Source: Mesorhizobium sp. M1E.F.Ca.ET.045.02.1.1
Lineage (GTDB): Bacteria > Pseudomonadota > Alphaproteobacteria > Rhizobiales > Rhizobiaceae
Length of the DNA stretch: 64,000 nucleotides
Assembly: GCF_003952485.1 (NCBI RefSeq)
Contig: NZ_CP034447.1
Location: 3,734,501-3,798,500 of the forward strand
Direction: 5' to 3'
This document shows, one piece after another, positions 45,986 through 58,602 of this stretch. How positions within the stretch are numbered: position 1 is the first letter of the stretch; each line of letters begins with the position of its first letter. Below the pieces are notes generated by a model. That model had not been told where the DNA came from, made no database searches, and saw only the letters and a program-made list of their open reading frames with translations. The position numbers and the translations under genes are program-made.

Positions 45986-47281
45986 GAGCGCATGTTTGCG
46001 CGTGTCAGCACGGGCATGCGCCGGCTGGCCGACACGCGCGCCGAGAAGGTCGCGTTCACACGCCTGTTTCGCAATCGCCACGTGAGCACGCAAGAGATCA
46101 TCCGCACGGCGGCGGCGCGAACCGCCGAACTGGCCGCCGGCCGCCACGTGCTGATCATCGAGGACAGCAGCGAGATCAACTATGAAGCCAAGGCTTCGCG
46201 CAAGCGCGGCCTCGGTCGTGTCGGCAATGGCACGGATATCGGGCTGTTCGTGCATCCGGCGTTGGCCGTGGATGCCGTGGACGGCTCGGTCCTTGGCCTT
46301 GCAGGCGCCACGATCTGGCGGCGCGAGGCAGAGAAGGCGGATGACTACCAGGCGCTGCCGATCGAAGCCAAGGAAAGCCACAAGTGGATCGGCACCGCCA
46401 AGGCGGCATGCCAGGCGCTGACCGACGCGCCGCAGATGACGGTGATCGGCGACCGCGAGGCCGACATCTACGAAGTGTTTGCAAGGCTGCCCGACGAGCG
46501 CACCCATGTGCTCATCCGCGCTGTACGGGATCGGGCCTTGGGCACCCGGGGCGAGCGCCTGTTCGGCGCGATCGCCAAGACGCCGGAAGCCGGCCGCATT
46601 GCCTTCGAACTGCAGGCCCGACCCGGCCGGCCGGCCCGCACCGTCGAACTGGCCGTTCGCTTCACCGCGGTGAGCTTGCGCCAGCCCCGCCTTGGCGCCG
46701 ACAGCCGCGATCCGCGCGAACTCACGCTCAACATGGTGGAAGTGCGTGAGATCGATCCACCTTCGGCCAAGGACGCGGTGATCTGGCGGCTGTTGACCAC
46801 CCACAGCGTCGAAACGCTCGCCGATGCCTGCCGCATCGTCGACCTGTATCGCTCGCGTTGGAGCGTCGAACAGCTGTTTCGGACCGTGAAGTCGCAGGCC
46901 ATCGATCTGGAGGAAAGTCTCATCGCCGACGGCGATGCACTCGAACGTCTGGCCGCCACCGCTCTGGTCGTCGCCACCAAGGTCATGCAACTCGTACACG
47001 GGCGTGGTTCGCCGGGCCAGCGCTTCCAGGCCGCACACCTCTTCGATCCCACCGAGATCACCGTCCTGGAAGTGCTCATCGCCAAGCTTGAAGGCAAGAC
47101 CCAAAAGCAGAAGAACCCGCACCCCACGCACACGCTCGCCTGGGCCGCCTGGTGTATCGCCAGGCTCGGAGGCTGGAACGGCTACGAAAAGGAACGCCCG
47201 CCAGGGCCCATCACCTTCACCCACGGCCTCAGACGCTTCAACGCCATCACAGACGGCTTCGTTCTGGCCTCGCAAAAATGA
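45977..47281 (+). CDS. IS4-family transposase (copy 2)
   Basis: 434 aa, identical to copy 1 except Asp for His near the C-terminus (ITDGF against ITHGF). DDE residues and the YREK signature are intact, so it is potentially active. The first codon may be internal to a longer frameshifted product starting at 45924. Confidence 0.92.
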   Translation: MVLERMFARVSTGMRRLADTRAEKVAFTRLFRNRHVSTQEIIRTAAARTAELAAGRHVLIIEDSSEINYEAKASRKRGLGRVGNGTDIGLFVHPALAVDAVDGSVLGLAGATIWRREAEKADDYQALPIEAKESHKWIGTAKAACQALTDAPQMTVIGDREADIYEVFARLPDERTHVLIRAVRDRALGTRGERLFGAIAKTPEAGRIAFELQARPGRPARTVELAVRFTAVSLRQPRLGADSRDPRELTLNMVEVREIDPPSAKDAVIWRLLTTHSVETLADACRIVDLYRSRWSVEQLFRTVKSQAIDLEESLIADGDALERLAATALVVATKVMQLVHGRGSPGQRFQAAHLFDPTEITVLEVLIAKLEGKTQKQKNPHPTHTLAWAAWCIARLGGWNGYEKERPPGPITFTHGLRRFNAITDGFVLASQK

Positions 47282-47391
47282 GCCCGAAGCAAATGTGTGC
47301 GCACGCTAGCCTCAAGGGGGAGGGGGACCTTTGGCGGATTTCCACCGCCGCTATCGGCTGATAGGCTGGCTCATCCCGGGAGGAGACGGCG

Positions 47392-49152
<1,761 letters not shown>

Positions 49153-49214
49153 GAGGTGCTCCCCACACGCTTTTCCGCCAAGTTCGCCGAAACGCGCGGC
49201 GTTTGGGGGCTTGA

Positions 49215-50318
49215 ATGACTGGTATCGCACGGTCGGCGACTTCCTACGCGATGCCACTGGCCGCCCTGGTGATGGCCGTCGTGGTCAGAGCCAGCGGTCT
49301 CTCGGTGGACGAAGGTTCGCTGAACGTCAGGATTCTTGTCGGGGCGCTTTCGTGCGCGATCATGTTCACCACCATTTTCGTGGTGCTCGACCACGCCGAG
49401 GCAGTGGCCCGGCGCGTGGGGGAGCCGTACGGAACGCTGGTGCTGACCTTTGCCGTGACGGCAATCGAAGTGTCGATCATCGTTTCCATAATGCTGCATG
49501 GAGCGAACAATCCGACGCTGGCACGTGAGTCCGTTTTCTCGACGGTGATGATCACCTCCACCGGCGTTGTCGGCACCTGTCTCACGCTTGGCGGCTGGCG
49601 TCATCGCAAGCAGGCAATCGTTCGCCAAGGGACCAGCGCGTATCTGGCGGTTCTGGTCGCGCTGACCGTCATGACGCTTGTTCTGCCAACCTACACTCAA
49701 ACGACGGATCCCGGCACGTTTTCGGCAGCTCAGCTTGGTTTTGTAAGCGTCCTTTCGGTGCTGCTCTATGCAAGTTTCGTGTTCGCCCAGACTGTCCGCC
49801 ACCGGGACGACTTCGTCCAGGAACAGGCGCACGACGTTTCGACGCGAACTGCCTCTCATGAAAGCGTTTTTGTCGGCATTCTGCTGCTGTTGAGCGGGCT
49901 GATCGGAATTGTCATGCTCGCCGAGCAGGTCGCAGCAAGTGTCGAGGACACGCTCGTTGCCTACCAGGTGACCCAGGCGGACAGCATCGTGGGAGCGTTG
50001 ATCGCGGGGCTGGTTTTGATGCCGGAGGCCATTTCGGCGGTTCGCGCTTCACTCAACAATGAGCTGCAGCGCGGTTTGAACGTTGCGATGGGTTCGGCTT
50101 GCGCTACGATCGGTTTGACCATACCGGCGGTCGCCGCCGCCAGCCTGCTGACGGGCAGAGGCTTGACCTTGGGGCTCCCGTCGGCTGACGCGGTCCTTTT
50201 GGTCCTGGCGCTTTTCATATGCAGCGTAAGCTTTAGTAACGAAAGAACGACATTCTTGACAGGCATGGTTCATATTGTCGTATTTTTTACTTTCGTATTT
50301 TTGATATTTATACCATGA
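49215..50318 (+). CDS. chaA: Calcium/cation:proton antiporter, ChaA-like
   Basis: 367 aa membrane protein with about 11 hydrophobic segments and the two conserved alpha repeats of CAX antiporters: GEPYGTLVLTFAVTAIEVS near residues 69-87 and LMPEAISAVRASLNNELQRG, followed by ALACxTIGLTIP-like MGSACATIGLTIP. It exports Ca2+, Na+ or K+ for protons. Convergent with the ATP-grasp operon. Confidence 0.88.
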   Translation: MTGIARSATSYAMPLAALVMAVVVRASGLSVDEGSLNVRILVGALSCAIMFTTIFVVLDHAEAVARRVGEPYGTLVLTFAVTAIEVSIIVSIMLHGANNPTLARESVFSTVMITSTGVVGTCLTLGGWRHRKQAIVRQGTSAYLAVLVALTVMTLVLPTYTQTTDPGTFSAAQLGFVSVLSVLLYASFVFAQTVRHRDDFVQEQAHDVSTRTASHESVFVGILLLLSGLIGIVMLAEQVAASVEDTLVAYQVTQADSIVGALIAGLVLMPEAISAVRASLNNELQRGLNVAMGSACATIGLTIPAVAAASLLTGRGLTLGLPSADAVLLVLALFICSVSFSNERTTFLTGMVHIVVFFTFVFLIFIP

Positions 50319-50405
50319 AAGCTTTGGTGCGAGCTAATTTAGCAATCGGACGCAGGGATGGGACGGCGACCGGCAGGAAGTCGCTATCCGACTTGTCTGC
50401 GTTCC

Positions 50406-51452
50406 TCAAAGCGTCGCTAGCCGCGAATTCGGCATGGTCTTTCCATAGGCTCGGCGCAGCGTCGCCTTCTCCTCCAGCGCGACGATGACACGTGCGGCAA
50501 AATCGGTCTTGTACATCTCCGCGAGCCGTGCCAGTCCGCCTGGCGTGAAGACATTGATCTCCAGAAGTTTGTCGCCGACGATGTCGAGTCCAACCAGAAA
50601 CATGCCGTCGCTGACCAGTTTGGGGCGTACCATCTCGGCAATGCGCAAAATCGTGTCAGTTACCTTGACCTTGCGGGCGGTTCCGGCGGCGTGGATGTTG
50701 GAGCGGACGTCGCCCTTGGCTGGGATGCGGCGAAAGGCGGCGTAACTGCCGTCGCGCAGCAGCGGCAGGCCGTTCATCAGGAAAAGACGCACGTCACCAG
50801 CCTTGGCCTCCGGAATGTACGCCTGCGCGATGAGATAGCCGTCACCGCTGGCCGCCTCGAAAATCTGGTTGAGGTTGGAATCGGTAGGCGTCGCGATATG
50901 GAAGACGTTCTTGCCACCCGACCCTTGCAGTGGTTTGACGATGCAGCCCTTCGAGTGTTTGTCGATGAATGCGCGGATCTCGGCAATGCTGCGCGATATA
51001 AGGGTCGCCGGCCGAACCGCTTCGGGAAAGGTCTGCAGGTAGAGCTTGCTCTGTGCCTGCGCCAGACCATCCGGATCGTTGACGACGATGACGCCTTGTT
51101 CCGCTGCGAGCCGCCCGAACATGATGCCTGCGTTGGCGGCCCATGGTCGATCCCTGACGTCGAGCGACGGGTCGTTGCGCAGAAACAGGATATCGATATC
51201 GCTTATCACGAAGGTCTTTTTCTGCTTCGCGGCATCCTTCAGGGCGGCATGCAGCTTGTCGGGCGTCTTGTAGGAAGCGTCCGGCAAGACTGCGACGCTG
51301 ACAGCCAGGCTGTCATCCGGACGCAGTATGAAGTCTCCGGGTTCGACATAGACAACCGAATGTCCGCGCTGGACTGCAGCCAGCGCCAGCGTTGTCGTCG
51401 TGTAGCCTGGCGTCTCGCTCTCGATCGAATTGACGAAGAACGCAATGCGCAT
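50406..51452 (-). CDS. GshB-like ATP-grasp ligase
   Basis: 348 aa. N-terminal pre-ATP-grasp fold like glutathione synthetase (RGHSVVYVEPGDFILRPDDS), then ATP-grasp motifs GCIVKPLQGSGGKNVFHI, DVRLFLMNGLPLL and FLVGLDIVGDKLLEINVFTPGGL. Such enzymes form peptide bonds to a carboxylate using ATP. It is diverged from a housekeeping GshB and sits in an operon with DUF1704 and formylglutamate amidohydrolase-like genes, so glutathione is probably not its product. ATG at 51452 after GAGGGAGC. It is 13 bases after the DUF1704 gene. Confidence 0.85.
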   Translation of the reverse strand: MRIAFFVNSIESETPGYTTTTLALAAVQRGHSVVYVEPGDFILRPDDSLAVSVAVLPDASYKTPDKLHAALKDAAKQKKTFVISDIDILFLRNDPSLDVRDRPWAANAGIMFGRLAAEQGVIVVNDPDGLAQAQSKLYLQTFPEAVRPATLISRSIAEIRAFIDKHSKGCIVKPLQGSGGKNVFHIATPTDSNLNQIFEAASGDGYLIAQAYIPEAKAGDVRLFLMNGLPLLRDGSYAAFRRIPAKGDVRSNIHAAGTARKVKVTDTILRIAEMVRPKLVSDGMFLVGLDIVGDKLLEINVFTPGGLARLAEMYKTDFAARVIVALEEKATLRRAYGKTMPNSRLATL

Positions 51453-51465
51453 CGGGGATGCTCCC

Positions 51466-53334
51466 TCAAGTCCCAACCATATCGATTGGATCGATTCCCG
51501 CCATCGCCTTCTTGAGCCGCGGACGCGCCGCGTCGGAAGAAAGGAATGCAGGTTCGAGGCGCGGCGCGCGCAGCAAGCCGCGCGCATTGAGTTCCTGGAT
51601 TGCGCCGAAATGCGCGGCGGAGATCTTGCCGATCCAAAACGGCGTAAGGCTGCCGCCGCCTCTCAGATGATCGAGGACCTGCACCACGCCGCGCAGATAG
51701 ATGGCGTCTTTTGCCAGGCCACCACCGCGAAAGACACGCAGAACGACGTTGAAGGCGCTGCGATCATCGAGACCGAAATCCTTATGGAGAATGCGGAAAG
51801 TTTCCTCGAACGTCGCGCCGTCGAGCATCGCCTGACACGCGAGAACCCTGGCCGCGATCAGCCGCAGCCGCGCCGCGGTCATGCCGCCGACCAGATATTC
51901 CGCCAGCACGGCCAGTCCCTCCTGCATGCCCTCGTAGCCGGCGAGCCCATTGCGGAAGATGGCAAGCCCCTGCGCATCGCCGTTGAAATAGGTCACCAGG
52001 TGGACACCGATCTCGTGACTGAGCAGCGCGGTCAGACGCTCCGGTGGAAGGTTGGTATCGCGCGAAACCAGCAACCGGTTTCGAGAGACGAGGAGGCCGG
52101 CCGGCAGGTCGCCGCGGATCTCCACGGAAGCATCGAAATCGGAATAGGCGGCACGGTATCCAGCGATCATGTCACGCGCGGCTGCGGCGACAGCATCGGC
52201 GCCCAATCCCTCCTGCCTCACCGACGACGCAGCGCCGGGCACCTTTTCGACAATGGCGCGTGCTCGCGTCGCCAGACTCGGCTCGACGCTGCCATAGAGT
52301 GCTCGTCCGAGCTCGACGAAACGGGGCGTCTCGCGCGCCGCGAGCATCGACAGCTGCAGATCGAGCTCCTGCTGCTTTTGCGAGAACAGCGTGGTCAGCA
52401 GCGGATCTTCCAGATGATCGAGCGAGACCGAGTAGAGCTTCCGCTTCTGCGCGGCGACCTCGAATTCGAGCGGCCTGTAGAGCAGTGCTGGGACATGCTC
52501 GAAGCCGCCTGCCTGGAATTCCAGCCAGGCCGGTTCGGCGTTGATCGGTGTGACGGCAAGCAGGAAATCGAATGTCGACGCGACGCTGTCGAGTGCCCGG
52601 TCGGCGCGCACGACAGCGTCGATATAGGCGCGCCGCCCCAACGAACGATGGGTTGCCGGCGGTTCCAGCTTTGATGCCTTCAGAAAGGCGCTGACCGCCT
52701 GGAGCGCGGAATCCACCATGTTGGCGACGACAAGATCGCGCAATTCGGGATAGATGCGCTCGCACCCAGGCACCCTGTAGATCGGCGCGAAGCGTACCGT
52801 CAGGCCTGCTACATCGTCGAGATCATCCGAGAGCCGTGCTTCGGCGCGGGTCGTGGGAACGAATTCGTCCACGCGCGGCGTGCGGTATTTCGCTTCGCGT
52901 CCGGACGCCGCAGCGGCAAAGCGCTTGAGCGCCGCCTTCTCCGCCGCGGTGTCGCCGCTAGCCAGTGCAATCTCGAAAGGCGGCAGGAACGGTACGTCCT
53001 CCGTCAGAAACCGGTCTTCGGCCAACTCGCCGATGTCGAGCACGAGGAATGCCCCGCAATGATCGCGCATCCTTCGCGCCACCAGCCGCTCGACCTCACC
53101 GGCGAGGTCACTATCGGCAGCGATCAGATAGGAGGCGTTGGCGGAAACAATTTGGAACGCCGCATCCTGCTGCGACCCGACATGGACGCAGAGAAACGGC
53201 AGCGGCCGATCGATGTGTAAACGGTTGCCGTCGCCGAACTCGCGGCGGATTGGCTTGCTCTCCCGGAAAAGCGCGTCCAAGTCCGCTTCGATCCTGGCCA
53301 ACGGAGACATAGCCTCAACGAGCTTTGGCTTCAT
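51466..53334 (-). CDS. DUF1704 metallopeptidase-like protein (QEGLA motif)
   Basis: 622 aa. Conserved HEIGVHL near residue 440 and GMQEGLAVLAEYL near 470 give a gluzincin-type metal site (HExxxH plus a distal Glu). Databases name this family flavohemoglobin expression-modulating QEGLA motif protein. The eukaryotic tubulin detyrosinase MATCAP belongs to the same DUF1704 family. Substrate here unknown. Start at 53334 overlaps the stop of the preceding gene by 4 bases. Confidence 0.85.
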   Translation of the reverse strand: MKPKLVEAMSPLARIEADLDALFRESKPIRREFGDGNRLHIDRPLPFLCVHVGSQQDAAFQIVSANASYLIAADSDLAGEVERLVARRMRDHCGAFLVLDIGELAEDRFLTEDVPFLPPFEIALASGDTAAEKAALKRFAAAASGREAKYRTPRVDEFVPTTRAEARLSDDLDDVAGLTVRFAPIYRVPGCERIYPELRDLVVANMVDSALQAVSAFLKASKLEPPATHRSLGRRAYIDAVVRADRALDSVASTFDFLLAVTPINAEPAWLEFQAGGFEHVPALLYRPLEFEVAAQKRKLYSVSLDHLEDPLLTTLFSQKQQELDLQLSMLAARETPRFVELGRALYGSVEPSLATRARAIVEKVPGAASSVRQEGLGADAVAAAARDMIAGYRAAYSDFDASVEIRGDLPAGLLVSRNRLLVSRDTNLPPERLTALLSHEIGVHLVTYFNGDAQGLAIFRNGLAGYEGMQEGLAVLAEYLVGGMTAARLRLIAARVLACQAMLDGATFEETFRILHKDFGLDDRSAFNVVLRVFRGGGLAKDAIYLRGVVQVLDHLRGGGSLTPFWIGKISAAHFGAIQELNARGLLRAPRLEPAFLSSDAARPRLKKAMAGIDPIDMVGT

Positions 53335-54155
53335 GTCATGCCCCGCAACGCAGCCTCGAGAACTGGCACCGTGGACCCAAGCATGGAACGCAGCCGTTCG
53401 ATCGCTGCCCAGTCGGGTTCGCCGCTCCATTCGTCCATGAAGATCTTCTTGAACTCGACCGCTATGGCACACCCGGTCCCGGGGAAATTGGCATGGACGA
53501 AACGGGCCTGCTCGCCCTTGCCCTGGAACGACACATTCTCACGCACATCGATCGGCTCGCCGTTGAAATCCTGGCCGCGCAGCGCCTCCGTGAAGGCGTC
53601 GACGACCGGCGCCCAGCGCGCGCGGTCCATCGAGAACGTGCCGATATTGATATCAGGCGCGCCATCTTGCGACGCAGGCACTGCTTTCGGCCCTGCACGC
53701 CGGTGGTTGTAGCTGTGGACGTCGACAAGGACGAACCTGCCGTAACGTGTCTCGACATCGGCAAGGACACGCCTGAGCTCGCTGTAGAAAGCGTCGTGAA
53801 AGGCGAGAGACTCGTCCACAACGTCCTCGGCCGGTGGCTCTCGCCATACGTGCAGGCCCCAGGACTGGTCCGGCGACCGATAGACCGCAGCCTCGCGCGC
53901 TCGGTTCAGATCGACTTGGAAGCGCGATCGATGAACGATAATCTGGGTTGGGAAATCGGCAATGAAGTGCTCGGTGAAGGGATCCTCCTCCCGCAGCCGA
54001 TCAGGGTCGGGGATGCACATGAGCGACTGGCAAGCGCGCCCGACGTCGGAGCCGCTGTGGATCGCCGTGCCAATGACGGGGGAATCGCCAAGCTTGATCG
54101 TCCAGCCTGCCGGCGACCCGCTCGCAGCATTGTTGAAAATAGGCTTGCTCACCAT
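53331..54155 (-). CDS. N-formylglutamate amidohydrolase-like protein
   Basis: 274 aa. FGase-family hydrolase with HSGSDVG, VHRSRFQVDLNRAREAAVY, LVDVHSYNHRR and AVEFKKIFMDEW, which supply putative zinc ligands and a carboxylate-binding Arg. The true substrate may be a C-terminal or free N-acyl-glutamate. First gene of the three-gene operon with DUF1704 and the ATP-grasp gene. The ATG at 54155 is the best start. Confidence 0.82.
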   Translation of the reverse strand: MVSKPIFNNAASGSPAGWTIKLGDSPVIGTAIHSGSDVGRACQSLMCIPDPDRLREEDPFTEHFIADFPTQIIVHRSRFQVDLNRAREAAVYRSPDQSWGLHVWREPPAEDVVDESLAFHDAFYSELRRVLADVETRYGRFVLVDVHSYNHRRAGPKAVPASQDGAPDINIGTFSMDRARWAPVVDAFTEALRGQDFNGEPIDVRENVSFQGKGEQARFVHANFPGTGCAIAVEFKKIFMDEWSGEPDWAAIERLRSMLGSTVPVLEAALRGMT

Positions 54156-54257
54156 CCATCGAAATGCGTGGAGAGAGCGGACGGTTCCGGGTCCAACCGG
54201 TTGACACTTGCACCAGGACCACATTGTCTCGCTGAAGAACTGGCTTCGCCCGGCACC

Positions 54258-55166
54258 TCACGCCGCCAGCACGGCCTGATCCAGCCCGCGGATGATCTTC
54301 GCCAGTTCCACGCATTCGTCCTGGCGCACCTTGTTGCGCCGCCACGCGATGCAGATCATGCGCTGCGGCATCGGTTCCTGGAACGGCACGATCCTCAGGT
54401 CCGGCATCACGCCGGCGGCGCTTGCCGCCATTTCCGGAACCAGCGTCACGCCCAGCCCATGCGCTACCATTTGCAGAAGCGTCGTCAGACTCGTGGCGCC
54501 GTAACTTGCCATCGCCACCGGCCGCACATTGCCGCAGACGGCCAGCGCCTGCTCGCGCAGGCAGTGCCCTTCTTCCAGCAGCATCAGCCGCTCCAGCGCC
54601 GGGCTTTCCGGCGGCACCGGCGGCGAGGCGAAAGCCGGATCGCCGGCTGGGACTGCAAGGAAGAAGCGGTCGGGGAAAAGCTCTTCGGTGACCAGCCCCG
54701 GGTGGTCGAGCGGCAGCGCGGCGATAAAAGCGTCGAGCCGGCCCGAGGCACTGTCCTCGACCAGCGATGCGGTCACCGCCTCGCGCAGTTCGAGCTGCAG
54801 CGCCGGGAAGTGCCGCTTCAATTCAGGTAGGACCCGCGGCAGGAGATAGGGCGCCACCGTGGGGATGATGCCCAGTCGGAAGCGCCCTTCCATGGCGGGA
54901 CGGCCGCGCCGGGCTGTCGTCTCTACGTCACGTATGTCGGCAAGGATGCGCTCGATGCGCGGCTGCAGGACGAGCGCCTCGTCGGTCATCCGCACCGTCT
55001 TGCCGCCGCGTTCGAACAGAGGGCAGCTCAGCCGCTCTTCCATCTCGGCGATCTGGGCGGAGAGCGCCGGCTGGCTGACGCCGGCAAGCTTGGCGGCGCG
55101 GCCGAAATGCAGCGTCTGCGCCAGCGCGTCGAAATAAAGCATCTGCCTGACGGTGAGACCGATCAT
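54258..55166 (-). CDS. oxyR: Hydrogen peroxide-sensing regulator OxyR
   Basis: 302 aa LysR protein. It has the redox Cys pair in EEGHCLREQALAVCGN, the hallmark of OxyR, and an N-terminal helix-turn-helix (HFGRAAKLAGVSQPALSAQIAEMEERL). Divergent from katG, its usual target. Confidence 0.93.
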   Translation of the reverse strand: MIGLTVRQMLYFDALAQTLHFGRAAKLAGVSQPALSAQIAEMEERLSCPLFERGGKTVRMTDEALVLQPRIERILADIRDVETTARRGRPAMEGRFRLGIIPTVAPYLLPRVLPELKRHFPALQLELREAVTASLVEDSASGRLDAFIAALPLDHPGLVTEELFPDRFFLAVPAGDPAFASPPVPPESPALERLMLLEEGHCLREQALAVCGNVRPVAMASYGATSLTTLLQMVAHGLGVTLVPEMAASAAGVMPDLRIVPFQEPMPQRMICIAWRRNKVRQDECVELAKIIRGLDQAVLAA

Positions 55167-55168
55167 AA

Positions 55169-57520
<2,352 letters not shown>

Positions 57521-57539
57521 GGGCTCATCCTCCCAGGTG

Positions 57540-57570
57540 AAAAGGCGCGGGCATGACCCGCGCCTTTTTT
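57540..57570. terminator. Bidirectional terminator between katG and aqpZ
   Basis: AAAAGGCGCGGG and CCCGCGCCTTTTTT form a 12-bp stem with a 5-nt loop and T-tracts on both strands, serving both convergent genes. Confidence 0.92.
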
Positions 57571-57589
57571 GCGTTGAGTTCAATAAAGC

Positions 57590-58267
57590 TCAGTCTTTTT
57601 CGAAGATGCCCGCCTTGGCGACGACGCCGGCAATAGCCCCGCCGATCAGCGGCGCGACGATGAACAGCCATAGCTGACCGAGCGCGGCTCCGCCCGAAAA
57701 CAGCGCCGGGCCGATCGAGCGGGCAGGGTTCACCGAGGTGCCGGTCACCGGGATCATGGCGAAGTGAATTCCTGCCAGCGTCAGGCCGATGACCAGGCCC
57801 GCAAAGGCCGTCGTGTGCTTGGCGTTGGTGACGCCGAGGATCACCGTGACGAAGGTGAAGGTGCCGATCAGCTCCCACAGGAAGGCCGAGCTCATGCCCC
57901 ATTTTGCCTCGTCCCAGCCATTGGCGCCGAAACCGCCGGTGTGGCCGCCGGCCTGGCCGGTGACGATGATCCACAGCGCCAGCGACGCGATGATGGCGCC
58001 GATGATCTGCGCGATCCAGTAAGGGACGACATCCTTGGCTGGCATCCGTCCCGCAAGGAACACGCCGAGCGTCACCGCCGGGTTGAGATGCGCGCCCGAG
58101 ATCGGGCCGATCGCATAGGCCGCGGCGATCAGGCCGATGCCGAACGCCAGGCCGATGCCCTCCTGGCCGAGCGGCAGCGCGCCGCCGAAACCGCCCGTGA
58201 CCACGGAGGCCGTGCCGATGAACACCAACAAGAACGTGCCTAGAACTTCTGCCAAATAAGTCTTCAT
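57590..58267 (-). CDS. aqpZ: Aquaporin Z
   Basis: 225 aa, six membrane spans with two NPA half-helices (SGAHLNPAVTLGV and TGTSVNPARSIGPAL). The Arg after the second NPA and small residues fit a water-selective pore. It starts at 58267 (MKTYLAEVLGTF), after a GGAGAGG-like site. Confidence 0.94.
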   Translation of the reverse strand: MKTYLAEVLGTFLLVFIGTASVVTGGFGGALPLGQEGIGLAFGIGLIAAAYAIGPISGAHLNPAVTLGVFLAGRMPAKDVVPYWIAQIIGAIIASLALWIIVTGQAGGHTGGFGANGWDEAKWGMSSAFLWELIGTFTFVTVILGVTNAKHTTAFAGLVIGLTLAGIHFAMIPVTGTSVNPARSIGPALFSGGAALGQLWLFIVAPLIGGAIAGVVAKAGIFEKD

Positions 58268-58602
58268 TGCCCTCTCCTCGTAAGGATCCGCCAAACCGCG
58301 TTTCCCGCGCCGCGAATCACAGGCGAAAGAGTATTCCTGGCGGCAAAACTTGGAAAGCTGAGAGGTTAAGCCAGGAGACTTGCTTGTATCCGCCAACCGA
58401 AACATTAGACACCTTTCATGTTTCGGTCGATTTGTTCTTGTTTTCCGCCGGCGGTCGACTGCTTCGAGAAAAGCGTTCCGTTTTTCGCTCTCAGGATGGC
58501 ATTGCGCAGATCGTTTTTGGCCTCATCGCAACAGAACTGTTTCAATCTGGGCAGGAAAAGCTCTATGAGCAGGGCCGAAAGCAACGGTTGACGGAAGCAG
58601 GA
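58268..58602. other. Intergenic region with a 10-bp inverted repeat
   Basis: 335 bases between divergent aqpZ and the methyltransferase gene. It contains ACCGAAACAT (58396-58405) and ATGTTTCGGT (58418-58427), a perfect 10-bp inverted repeat with a 12-base spacer. The frame upstream of the methyltransferase is open through this region but has no family resemblance. No gene called. Confidence 0.5.

Larger units (their letters stand above)
45797..47309 (+). mobile_element. IS4-family insertion sequence, copy 2
   Basis: 1513 bp, same 25-bp terminal repeats as copy 1. Target duplication CCTCAAGGGGG at 45786-45796 and 47310-47320. Opposite orientation to copy 1, about 19.4 kb from it. Two differences from copy 1 were found in the transposase gene. 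Confidence 0.95.

Noticed and set aside
45941..47275. 444-aa frame antisense to the transposase (also 24947-26281 in copy 1)
   Set aside because: Shadow of the transposase gene; no motifs, and the sense strand has a complete DDE transposase.
58267..58602. N-terminal extension of the RsmB-like protein
   Set aside because: The frame is open, but lacks conserved sequence and overlaps the aqpZ promoter side; ATG at 58603 has a good ribosome binding site.
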